Source: Chitinophagaceae bacterium (GTDB lineage: Bacteria; Bacteroidota; Bacteroidia; Chitinophagales; Chitinophagaceae). Taken from it: a DNA stretch of 9,717 nucleotides. Within the stretch, counting starts at the first letter, position 1, and every line of letters starts with the position of its first letter. The notes beneath the pieces are model-generated. The model was not told the DNA's origin. It ran no database searches and was given only the letters and a program-made list of their open reading frames with translations. Shown here piece after piece: positions 1 through 6,789 of the stretch. Made by a program: the position numbers and the translations under genes. The stretch is taken from positions 1 through 9,717 of the forward strand of contig PLEB01000162.1 of the NCBI GenBank assembly GCA_003136915.1, written 5' to 3'.

Positions 1-83
1 CGCCCTGGGTTGAGATCAGCGGAAAGGATGATCAAAGACTACTCCAGGGCATTAAAGCAGTTGATAAATTACTATTGCAATAA
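1..83 (+). CDS. C-terminal end of an unidentified protein (partial)
   Basis: An open frame enters from the left edge (first full codon at base 3) and ends at TAA 81-83, giving about 26 residues that begin PWVEISGKDDQ and end VDKLLLQ. The tail is amphipathic and looks like a genuine C-terminal helix. Its last 12 bases overlap the 3' end of mtgA on the other strand. A spacing such as 'DDQRLLQGI' before a final helix is loosely like the end of fold-type I aminotransferases, but this is too short to identify and no function is claimed. The alternative is a chance open frame; against it, the other two plus frames are less protein-like (one has a stop within the first 13 bases), and a gene is expected close to the end of mtgA. 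Confidence 0.5.
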   Translation, partial: PWVEISGKDDQRLLQGIKAVDKLLLQ

Positions 84-773
84 TTTAATGATGTCCGGAT
101 CATCCTGGAGATGGATCGTCTGCACTACGATCCAGGGATAGCGCGTAGCTACGCGTTTGGACATGGGCCTTACGGTAAACACTTTAGGATTAGGGAGACA
201 GGCAGCTATCATGGCCGATTCATTTCGCGTAAGCGACCTGGCGTGTTTATTAAAATAGAATTTGGCAGCGGCCTCGATTCCAAAAACGCCCTTCCCCATT
301 TCGCTCACATTGAGATACATTTCCAGGATACGCTTTTTCCCCCAGAGTTCTTCAATCATGAATGTAAAATAAACCTCCAGTGCCTTTCTGATCCAACTCC
401 TGCCCTGCCACAAAAAAATATTCTTGGCAACCTGCTGGCTTATTGTACTGGCGCCATGGAGCGACTTACTTTTCTGGTTATGTTTCATCGCTTTTTCGAT
501 CGACTTAAAATCAAATCCGTCATGGTCAGCAAACAACTGATCTTCTGAAGCAATGACGCTGAGCTTGGCATACGGAGAAATATTATTCATGGAAACATAA
601 TCTCTTTTCAATCCGTATCCGTGAAAAAAACTGCTCAATTGCGTAAGTGTTAGAGGAGGATTCATCCACTTTAATATCAATAGATAAAAAATGTGCAGAC
701 AAAATAAGAAGATCAGGATCCGTTTTACCCATCTCCAGATGCGGGGCACCAATCCCTTGGTTTTAATGGCCAT
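72..773 (-). CDS. mtgA: Monofunctional peptidoglycan glycosyltransferase (GT51)
   Basis: Inner-membrane enzyme that polymerises lipid II into glycan strands. The 233-residue protein has a basic N-terminus, one membrane anchor (about residues 17-37) and a single GT51 domain. The GT51 motifs appear in order: the catalytic-Glu motif EDQLFADHDGFD (E77), GASTISQQVAKN (107-118), RKALE (129-133) and KKRILEMYLN (146-155), followed by a GIEAAAKFYF segment. There is no transpeptidase domain, so it is the monofunctional type rather than a class A PBP, and the length is usual for MtgA. The ATG (771-773) follows the stop of the preceding gene with no spacer, so translation is probably coupled. It is the last gene of the GH3-LysE-small protein-mtgA block and overlaps the partial plus-strand gene by 12 bases at its 3' end. 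All key motifs are intact. Confidence 0.95.
   Translation of the reverse strand: MAIKTKGLVPRIWRWVKRILIFLFCLHIFYLLILKWMNPPLTLTQLSSFFHGYGLKRDYVSMNNISPYAKLSVIASEDQLFADHDGFDFKSIEKAMKHNQKSKSLHGASTISQQVAKNIFLWQGRSWIRKALEVYFTFMIEELWGKKRILEMYLNVSEMGKGVFGIEAAAKFYFNKHARSLTRNESAMIAACLPNPKVFTVRPMSKRVATRYPWIVVQTIHLQDDPDIIKLLQ
73..82. repeat. Palindrome TATTGCAATA in a tail-to-tail gene overlap
   Basis: A perfect 10-base palindrome sits in the 12-base overlap between the two convergent genes. Because it is palindromic, both proteins end in Leu-Leu-Gln-stop (LLLQ on the plus strand, KLLQ in MtgA), each stop lying inside codons of the other gene. There is no room here for an ordinary intergenic terminator. 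Confidence 0.6.
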
Positions 774-1346
774 CTATTCTTTTGGTTGAGTTGTATCCAC
801 CGGGGGATGAACAATGGTATTCGGTTTGTATGACCGGATTTCAAGATAGTGCAAACCATATTTATTCCCGAGCGGAAAGGTACGGGTCCTTGCTTTTCTT
901 AATAAAATGCCACCTACTATCAATGCGCCGGAGGTTATCCATCCTGTAGTGGAAAACCATTCGGCCGGTTTGTCTTTCCGGTACAATCCGTTCACTGTGT
1001 TCAATACCAGTACGCCCACGCCGGCTATGATGAGGCCAGTACCGTCCTGCATATAATTCAACTTCTCCCGCTCCACACGCATAGTCTTAATCTCGTTATA
1101 ATGAAAAGGAATGCCGTTAATGAAGACGCTGTCGTTCCTTAAATCCGTTAACATGCCGTCGAACCATTGCTCATAAATGGTTTCGAAGATAATGTGTTGA
1201 CCTGGCGCATAGGTTTTAATATTCTGTCCATCCTTTTGAAGAATGAGAACATCCGTTTGAGAAAAGCTGAAATTTGGTACAAAGCAAAAAAGCCATAGGA
1301 CGATTTTACCCAAACATTTATATGTGGGCCGGCTCTTCAATTTCAT
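774..1346 (-). CDS. Small exported membrane protein of unknown function
   Basis: I do not recognise the family. The 190-residue protein starts with a signal-like segment (about residues 11-30, ending FSFSQ, a common Bacteroidota signal-peptidase context). A beta-rich region follows (about 32-95) containing 'GMLTDLRNDSVFING', a pattern typical of small SH3- or Sm-like barrels in Bacteroidota envelope proteins. Two hydrophobic segments come next (about 103-120 and 132-149), glycine-rich in TGLIIAGVGVL and SGALIVGGILL. The tail is polar and Pro-rich. Its ATG shares one base with the TAA of the LysE gene (TAATG), and its TAG abuts the mtgA ATG, so it is cotranscribed and probably translationally coupled with both. 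An envelope role is inferred from topology and position only. No catalytic motif is visible. Confidence 0.8.
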   Translation of the reverse strand: MKLKSRPTYKCLGKIVLWLFCFVPNFSFSQTDVLILQKDGQNIKTYAPGQHIIFETIYEQWFDGMLTDLRNDSVFINGIPFHYNEIKTMRVEREKLNYMQDGTGLIIAGVGVLVLNTVNGLYRKDKPAEWFSTTGWITSGALIVGGILLRKARTRTFPLGNKYGLHYLEIRSYKPNTIVHPPVDTTQPKE

Positions 1347-1990
1347 TACCTGATCTTAATTTCAAGGAATATTACCCCGTAAAGCAAAGCTATTCCGAAA
1401 GCTATCAATATGCCTCCGGAAATTTTGTTAATGATGTTAAGATTATGCACCGTCAGCCGGTTTCTTAATTTACCCGCCATCATCACCTTGCCCACATCCG
1501 CGCCCATATTAATAACCAGACAGGTGGAAAAAATGATTATCCTTTGTTTTAATGTATGGGTCAGGGCCAAAACCGTCGCGTTACCCAGCCAGAAAGCCAG
1601 CACGCCTGGATTCAGGGTATTGATGATGAATCCGGATGCAAAAGTCCTTATCATTTCATGCATGGTGAAATCTTCCAGGTGCATGGATCCGGTGGTAGAC
1701 TTCAGATGAACTTTTTTGAAGAAGAAAAAATAAATGCCCAGCGCGATCAGAAAGCTGCTTCCTCCATAGCCGATGAGTTTCTTATATTGCAGCAGGCGCG
1801 CTACCCATTCCGTAAAGACATTGCTGAGAATTACCAGGATAAGATCACTGAGCCACACCCCGGCAACAAAACTGAAGCCTCCCTTATGACCTCCGGTAAG
1901 GCTTTGTTTGATAATAGTAAATATAATCGGACCGACAGATAATGCAAGCACAATACCCAGCGCTAATCCTTTCCATATGGCTTCGATCAT
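1346..1990 (-). CDS. LysE/RhtB-family amino-acid exporter
   Basis: Predicted inner-membrane efflux carrier for amino acids or small derivatives. The 214 residues hold about six hydrophobic segments (roughly 3-27, 38-60, 73-92, 113-143, 147-173 and 186-208). Two family signatures are present: the N-terminal GIVLALSVGPIIFTII, and the mid-protein NTLNPGVLAFWLG (124-136), whose Asn-Pro is highly conserved in LysE carriers. The length is normal for the family. The ATG lies 12 bases after the GH3 stop, and the stop overlaps the next start by one base, so it sits in the middle of an operon. The substrate cannot be read from the sequence. Position directly after a GH3 acyl-amino-acid-type ligase makes an amino acid or amino-acid conjugate a reasonable guess. 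Confidence 0.88.
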   Translation of the reverse strand: MIEAIWKGLALGIVLALSVGPIIFTIIKQSLTGGHKGGFSFVAGVWLSDLILVILSNVFTEWVARLLQYKKLIGYGGSSFLIALGIYFFFFKKVHLKSTTGSMHLEDFTMHEMIRTFASGFIINTLNPGVLAFWLGNATVLALTHTLKQRIIIFSTCLVINMGADVGKVMMAGKLRNRLTVHNLNIINKISGGILIAFGIALLYGVIFLEIKIR

Positions 1991-2002
1991 GGGCTGTTCA
2001 AT

Positions 2003-3544
2003 TTACGGATACTTCAGCTTCTCCGTTTTTTTATCAAGAAAATCTAACCAGTCCTTTAGCATTTTCCCTTTTAATACCCGGGGAAATTTATGCTGGCCGC
2101 CCTCTTTGCCGGATGCCCGCATAAACTCCATGAAGATTTCCGGATTAAGCACTTTCACCTGTATGTCTTTTAAAGCACTTTTTCTTTCTACTGCATAATC
2201 ATCGTTGAGCCGCTTCAGGTTTTCATCAATCTTATTGCGGATACTTTCCGGATCCAGCTGTGTTTCGCTGGCAATATACCATTGATGTGCAAAAAAAAGG
2301 CCATGCGGTATACCGGCAACAGTAAACTCCGGTATGGAAATATTCAGTTCTTCACTTACCAGCTGAATGGCCTGATTCATATTGTCTACGCTCAGGTGCT
2401 CTCCCACGAGGCTCAGATAATGTTTGGTCCGTCCCGTAATAATGATCTCGCTTTTTTCTTTATTGGTAAATTTGATCGTATCACCGATGAGGTACCTCCA
2501 GGCGCCCGCACAAGTACTGATCAGGAGCGCATAGTCCTTTCCTTCTTCCACTTCATTTATCTGCAATGCCCCCGGATTGTTTACCATATTCCCATCCTGA
2601 TCAAAATTGTTACTGTCGAATGGAACAAACTCAAAGAACAAATGCTGGTTGGTCACCAGGCGCATGCCCCTTTCATCCTGACGGTCCTGATAGGCAATAA
2701 ACCCTTCTGAAGCCAGATAGGTTTCGATATACGTAATCGGCTTGCCCAGCAGTTTTTCGAATCCTCTTTTGTAGGGCTCGAAGGAAACTCCTCCGTGCAC
2801 AAAAAAGCCGAGGTTTGGCCAGATCTCATGAATATTTTTCAGCTGATACTTTATAACGATCTTCTCCATGCACATCTGGATCCAGGCAGGGACGCCCACT
2901 ATAAAACCGATATCCCAATTCGGGGCCTGCGCCACGATCTCTTCCAGTTTCCGGGTCCAGTCCTTCGTTCTTGCAATTCGTTTTCCAGGCTTATAAAATG
3001 GCGAAAACCAAAAAGGAACTTTCTTCGCAGAAATACCGCTCAGGTCACCTTCATAATATCCGGGACCTTTCTGAAGAGCCGTGCTGCCGCCAATCATCAG
3101 CCATCCCTTACCAATACTTCTCATGGGAATATCCTGGTAGTTGCGGAGGCTCAGTAATTGGCGCACCATCACCACACGGTTGCCCCGCAACAGATCAGTG
3201 GTAACCGGAATATATTTACTTCCTGCCTCAGAGGTGCCTGAACTCAGGGCATAATATTTTATTTTGCCCGGCCAGCAGATGTCCGGCTTTCCTTCCAGCG
3301 TTTTATACCACCATTCTTTATAGATCTTGCTGTAATCATAAACGGGCACATGATCCTGAAAGCTTTTTACCGTATGCTTATCCAGTAATATCCTGTCGAA
3401 TTGAAATTGCTGTCCGAATTGAGTAAAGCGCGCCTTTTTCAATAATTTTTTGAGAACCTTCAATTGCTGACGCCGGGCTGATTTTTTTGGCAAACGCAAT
3501 GCCCTGGCCAATGAATTGGGTAATTGTACGTCAATTAACGCCAT
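2003..3544 (-). CDS. GH3-family acyl-adenylating amidosynthetase-like protein
   Basis: Cytoplasmic member of the ANL superfamily, homologous to plant GH3 enzymes that activate a carboxylic acid with ATP and join it to an amino acid. The 513-residue length is usual for bacterial GH3 proteins. The three ATP/AMP motifs are present: SSGTSEAGSKYIP (101-113), YLASEGF (276-282) and YLIGDTIKF (351-359). The C-terminal lobe carries GEHLS (381-385) and the conserved FPRVLKGKM segment (487-495). The N-terminal basic helix with 'LLKKARFTQFG' is typical of the Bacteroidota group. The substrates of bacterial GH3 proteins are largely unknown, so the exact reaction is open. It is the first gene of the four-gene block ending in mtgA, behind its own putative promoter, with an A-rich leader before the ATG. 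Confidence 0.92.
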   Translation of the reverse strand: MALIDVQLPNSLARALRLPKKSARRQQLKVLKKLLKKARFTQFGQQFQFDRILLDKHTVKSFQDHVPVYDYSKIYKEWWYKTLEGKPDICWPGKIKYYALSSGTSEAGSKYIPVTTDLLRGNRVVMVRQLLSLRNYQDIPMRSIGKGWLMIGGSTALQKGPGYYEGDLSGISAKKVPFWFSPFYKPGKRIARTKDWTRKLEEIVAQAPNWDIGFIVGVPAWIQMCMEKIVIKYQLKNIHEIWPNLGFFVHGGVSFEPYKRGFEKLLGKPITYIETYLASEGFIAYQDRQDERGMRLVTNQHLFFEFVPFDSNNFDQDGNMVNNPGALQINEVEEGKDYALLISTCAGAWRYLIGDTIKFTNKEKSEIIITGRTKHYLSLVGEHLSVDNMNQAIQLVSEELNISIPEFTVAGIPHGLFFAHQWYIASETQLDPESIRNKIDENLKRLNDDYAVERKSALKDIQVKVLNPEIFMEFMRASGKEGGQHKFPRVLKGKMLKDWLDFLDKKTEKLKYP

Positions 3545-3570
3545 TGAAAATGGGAGGTATTGATTGTTCT

Positions 3571-3600
3571 CAAAATTAAGCTATTGCCCAGATATTCAAG
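3571..3600 (-). promoter_or_regulatory. Putative Bacteroidota promoter for the GH3-LysE-mtgA block
   Basis: Read on the minus strand, TAATTTTG (3578-3571) matches the TAnnTTTG -7 element, and CTTG (3600-3597) lies 18 bases upstream where the -33 TTTG is expected. Transcription would start near 3566, leaving a leader of about 20 bases before the GH3 ATG. It lies in the 75-base gap behind the GHL10 gene and suggests the four downstream genes can be expressed independently. Confidence 0.5.
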
Positions 3601-3619
3601 CGATACAAGGGATCTGTAT

Positions 3620-5152
3620 TTAATGAGTGGCGGGCGGTTTCAGCTCTATCGGATAGAGTGGAATGGGCAGGCTTTCGTTGTTGGTCTTGCTGATGGCAGT
3701 AATATAATACCGTTCATCTTTATGCCTGATCAAATCCCGGACATTAAATGCCAGTTCCGAATCCGGATTATTGGGAATAAACATGAACACTCTTTCGGAA
3801 TCCGTCCGGAGATTTCCTGCAGAGTCAGCAGGCAACCCTCCTATGGTCTTATACACAGCATATCCGCGAAGTGTGTCTGCAGCGTTCCCTTTCTCCAAAT
3901 GAATGATCAGGGAATCCTTGCCGGTATTGATTTTCAACACCGGGGGCGATGGTTTGGTACTATCAATCCACGGCATAGGTGCAATTAATGCCGGGTAATT
4001 ATAAAAATGTTGCCGGAGACTGTCGTTCCATCCGTAGGGGTTTTTTTCAAAAGAAGTACTGCTGAAATAAATCATGCCGGCGATATTTGCTGTGTTTCGT
4101 ATGGCAGCCAGTTGCCGTGGCAATTGGTTTTTGTTTCTCCAATAAACATTAGATCCGGCCCGGTAAATTCCCAGTCCGATATAACAGGGACGTCCATAAC
4201 TGTGTTTGCCCCACCAATCCACCAAAACGCCGAATGGAGCATTTTTATATTCAAACTCCCAATAAAGTTGAGGAGCCACATAATCAATCCATCCGTTTTT
4301 CAGCCATAACAGAATATCTGCATACAGATCATCATAATTCGTTTGTCCGGCATGCGTATCGCTTCCCAGGGAATCCTTCGAGAGATTTCTCCACACACCA
4401 AACGGACTGACGCCAAATTTGCAGGTCTTTTTTTCTTCATGGATCATACTGCTCAGCATGAGGATGACGGAATCCACATTGCTCCTTCTCCACGTTTCTT
4501 TATCTATACCGTTTCCATATTTTGCAAATGAAGAATCATCGGGAAATTCTTTTCCCGGGATCCGGTATGGATAAAAATAATCGTCGAAATGAACAGCATC
4601 AATATCGTATCTCCTCAGCATGTCCCGGATTACGGAGACCACGTACAACTGAACTTCTTTATTTCCAGGATCCAGGTATTGGGTATCGCCATATGTTATT
4701 ACCCAATCGGGATGAACGCGCGTAATATGACTGAGGGCAATAGAGGACCGGTTTATCCGGAAAACAGCGCGGTAAGGATTGCACCAGGCATGAAATTCCA
4801 TTCCTCTTTTATGCGTTTCCCTGATCATGAATTCCAGGGGATCATAAAAAGGAACCGGCGCTTTCCCCTGCACCCCGGTAAGCCATTCGCTCCAGGGCTC
4901 GTATGCCGAAGGAAAAAATGCATCGCATGCGGGCCTTACCTGAACAATGACTGCATTCATTCCGTTACGACGGTGCATATCCAGCTGATGGATAAATTCT
5001 TCCTTTTGTAATGCAGTATTATAATTTCCGCGGCTGGGCCAGTCAATATTTTCTACCGTGGCAATCCAGACGCCGCGAAATTCATATTTCGGCTGGCTGA
5101 ATACAATCAATGAGAATAAAAGTGGAACTGAAGCAAGAAGAAATCTTTTCAT
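3620..5152 (-). CDS. Secreted GHL10 (DUF187) family glycoside hydrolase
   Basis: Exported glycosidase-like protein of 510 residues. A signal peptide (1-20, ending VFSQ) is followed by the GHL10 TIM barrel (about 24-390), then a C-terminal fibronectin III-like region (about 400-505). Family hallmarks are EFRGVWIATVENIDWPS (24-40), NAVIVQVRP (66-74), HAWCNPYRA (121-129) and AVHFDDYFYP (186-195, with Asp190/191 as likely catalytic acids), plus YVAPQLYW (291-298) late in the barrel. There is no lipobox cysteine, so a periplasmic or secreted form is likely. In this family E. coli DigH (YddW) cleaves denuded peptidoglycan strands, so a similar role is the best guess; another polysaccharide is possible. 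It lies 44 bases after the MarR gene and has its own -7 box. Confidence 0.9.
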   Translation of the reverse strand: MKRFLLASVPLLFSLIVFSQPKYEFRGVWIATVENIDWPSRGNYNTALQKEEFIHQLDMHRRNGMNAVIVQVRPACDAFFPSAYEPWSEWLTGVQGKAPVPFYDPLEFMIRETHKRGMEFHAWCNPYRAVFRINRSSIALSHITRVHPDWVITYGDTQYLDPGNKEVQLYVVSVIRDMLRRYDIDAVHFDDYFYPYRIPGKEFPDDSSFAKYGNGIDKETWRRSNVDSVILMLSSMIHEEKKTCKFGVSPFGVWRNLSKDSLGSDTHAGQTNYDDLYADILLWLKNGWIDYVAPQLYWEFEYKNAPFGVLVDWWGKHSYGRPCYIGLGIYRAGSNVYWRNKNQLPRQLAAIRNTANIAGMIYFSSTSFEKNPYGWNDSLRQHFYNYPALIAPMPWIDSTKPSPPVLKINTGKDSLIIHLEKGNAADTLRGYAVYKTIGGLPADSAGNLRTDSERVFMFIPNNPDSELAFNVRDLIRHKDERYYITAISKTNNESLPIPLYPIELKPPATH

Positions 5153-5180
5153 AAGTAATCACAACGCTGGAGATAATTCG

Positions 5181-5188
5181 CAAATGTA
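5181..5188 (-). promoter_or_regulatory. Putative -7 element upstream of the GHL10 gene
   Basis: On the minus strand the octamer reads TACATTTG, an exact match to TAnnTTTG, about 28 bases before the GHL10 ATG. I see no clear TTTG at the -33 distance, where the sequence runs into the 3' end of the marR coding region. It could supplement transcription arriving from marR. Confidence 0.35.
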
Positions 5189-5196
5189 AGCATCTA

Positions 5197-5655
5197 TCAC
5201 TCTTTATTTGCTGTTCTTATCTTATCCAGCAATTCATTTAATTGCCTGGCTTCCCCCTGGTTCAGGTTTTGAATGACGGCGTCAAACTCAGGTTCCAGTT
5301 CATCCATGTGTTGTAATAATTTCTTTCCTTTTTCTGTCAGCAGCACATCCACGAGGCGGCGGTCTTCACGACAAACAGTTTTTTTAACCAGTCCTTTTTT
5401 TATGAGGCGGTCAACGATCCGGCTGGTATCGCTCATCTTATCCAGCATCCGTTGCCGGATCTGAAGGGTAGATAATGGCTGGCCGGCTCCCCGCAAAATC
5501 CGCAAAATATTAAACTGCTGCTGGGTTATATCAAATGGTTCAAACCTTTGGTTCAGTCTTTCATTCATCCAGTTGAAGGTGTAAATCAGATTCAGGACCG
5601 ATTTCTGGTATTCATTCCGAAATACGTGCTGGTTAATATCGTTTTCTAAACTCAT
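5197..5655 (-). CDS. MarR-family winged-helix transcriptional regulator
   Basis: DNA-binding regulator of 152 residues, the usual MarR length. An N-terminal dimerisation helix (about 8-37) leads to a winged helix-turn-helix: ITQQQFNILRIL (43-54), PLSTLQIRQRML (60-71), a recognition helix within MSDTSRIVDRLIKKGLV (74-90), and the wing VCREDRRLVDVLLTEKG (94-110) with its conserved Asp-Arg-Arg. A C-terminal helix (about 118-148) completes the dimer interface. The only cysteine (Cys95) is at the wing, so redox sensing is conceivable but unsupported. The ATG follows the radical SAM stop by 15 bases of A-rich sequence, a normal Bacteroidota start context. I saw no convincing palindromic operator in the short flanking gaps. 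Likely targets are its own operon or the divergent genes near 6750, but this is a guess. Confidence 0.92.
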   Translation of the reverse strand: MSLENDINQHVFRNEYQKSVLNLIYTFNWMNERLNQRFEPFDITQQQFNILRILRGAGQPLSTLQIRQRMLDKMSDTSRIVDRLIKKGLVKKTVCREDRRLVDVLLTEKGKKLLQHMDELEPEFDAVIQNLNQGEARQLNELLDKIRTANKE

Positions 5656-5670
5656 AACTTTTTATTTATT

Positions 5671-6702
5671 TCAGCTACCCCAAACCTTCACGCCTTCACT
5701 GCAATTCGAGCAAATATCAATATTTGATCGCCCCTGGAGGATTTGCCTGCGAAAATGGACATATTCTTCATCCTGCCAAATTTCCCTGAAGGATTTTTTC
5801 CTGAGATCCCCCATGCGATGCGCCGCATCTTTATCAAAACAACAGGGCACAACGAGTCCGTCCCAGGTAATTACCGGGGCCTGCCAGAGGCGCCAGCAAT
5901 GATTATTCAACTGATTCTTCGATTCATAAGTTCCGTCCGGTTTCTTCCGGTAGCGCGTCAGCTTGCTGTGTTGAGGAATGAGATGGTTGGGATCGTTCTC
6001 GTAGTCATAGATCTGCGCGGTCTTGAACCGGATCCCGTCAACACCTGTTTTCTTCGCCAGGGTCCTTGCTTCTTCCATCTGGTGTTCATTGGGGCGCACA
6101 ACGAGGAACTGGAAAAAAATAAATGGCGTTTTGCTGCCCAGCTTTTTTTTCCACTTTACGATGTTGGCAGCACCCGCAAGCACTTTCTCAAGTTGTCCGC
6201 CTACGCGATATTGACTATACACTTCCTGCGTTGTGCCATCTATGGAGATGATCAACCGGTCCAGCCCGCTCTCCACCGTTTTACGGGCATTCTCATCATT
6301 TAAATAGTGCCCGTTTGTTGAAGTAGCCGTATAAATCTTTTTTCCGGACGCATATGCTACCATCGTTAAGAATTCCGGATTCAAATAGGGCTCCCCCTGA
6401 AAATAAAAAGTCAGATATAGCAGGTCAGGCGCAAGCTGGTTGATCATATCCTGGAAAAATTCCTTTTCAAGCATGCCCGTGGGACGGGTGAATGCGCGCA
6501 AACCGCTCGGACATTCCGGACAACGCAAATTGCAGGACGTGGTAGGCTCAAAGGAAACAGAAACGGGAACACCCCATTGAACGGGTTTGTGCGTCCACTT
6601 ACTCACATAAAAACTTGACAGCACTTTCACTCCGTTCCATGCCCGGCGCAGACTGAGTTTAGAAAACAGGTTGACCGTATCGTTCCAGTTAAATTCAGGC
6701 AT
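5671..6702 (-). CDS. Radical SAM enzyme with SPASM-type C-terminal domain
   Basis: Predicted [4Fe-4S] radical SAM enzyme of 343 residues. The signature CNLRCPEC supplies Cys57, Cys61 and Cys64 (CxxxCxxC). The SAM-binding GEP motif is in FYFQGEP (99-105), and STNGHYL and LDRLIISIDG give the following barrel strands. The C-terminal part has Cys269 (NHCWRLW), Cys287-Cys288 (VVPCCFD), the MGDLRKKSFREIWQ segment usual in SPASM proteins, and Cys331/Cys334 (CSNC). That gives about four ligands, enough for one auxiliary cluster, so it is a reduced SPASM domain rather than the seven-Cys two-cluster form. Such proteins modify peptides, sugars or other small molecules; no substrate can be assigned. The start is preceded by an 87-base divergent region shared with the GH25 gene. 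It probably forms a transcription unit with marR. Confidence 0.9.
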   Translation of the reverse strand: MPEFNWNDTVNLFSKLSLRRAWNGVKVLSSFYVSKWTHKPVQWGVPVSVSFEPTTSCNLRCPECPSGLRAFTRPTGMLEKEFFQDMINQLAPDLLYLTFYFQGEPYLNPEFLTMVAYASGKKIYTATSTNGHYLNDENARKTVESGLDRLIISIDGTTQEVYSQYRVGGQLEKVLAGAANIVKWKKKLGSKTPFIFFQFLVVRPNEHQMEEARTLAKKTGVDGIRFKTAQIYDYENDPNHLIPQHSKLTRYRKKPDGTYESKNQLNNHCWRLWQAPVITWDGLVVPCCFDKDAAHRMGDLRKKSFREIWQDEEYVHFRRQILQGRSNIDICSNCSEGVKVWGS

Positions 6703-6710
6703 ATCCGGTA

Positions 6711-6718
6711 TAAATTTA
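6711..6718 (-). promoter_or_regulatory. Possible -7-like element upstream of the radical SAM gene
   Basis: The palindromic octamer TAAATTTA resembles TAnnTTTG with the last base mismatched and lies 8 bases before the ATG. The shared divergent region 6703-6789 must hold a promoter for this gene, but this is the only weak candidate I see. Confidence 0.2.
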
Positions 6719-6768
6719 GTTTTAAAAAACCGAAAGAGCGAATAGCTTCGTTACAGTACGGTTGAGTC

Positions 6769-6776
6769 TATATTTG
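6769..6776 (+). promoter_or_regulatory. Putative -7 element of the GH25 gene promoter
   Basis: TATATTTG exactly matches the Bacteroidota TAnnTTTG -7 consensus, 13 bases before the ATG at 6790. A weak TTCG (6747-6750) lies 18 bases upstream, where the -33 TTTG is expected. The leader would be only about ten bases, A/T-rich (GGTTAAAT) and without a Shine-Dalgarno sequence. Confidence 0.5.
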
Positions 6777-6789
6777 CAATCGGTTAAAT

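Noticed and set aside
3560..3988. 142-residue plus-strand frame over the 3' end of the GHL10 gene
   Set aside because: Antisense shadow of a well-supported gene; no motif and no convincing start context.
5743..6303. 186-residue open frame on the plus strand
   Set aside because: It lies wholly inside the radical SAM gene on the other strand, which has full motif support, and its translation shows no recognisable domain.
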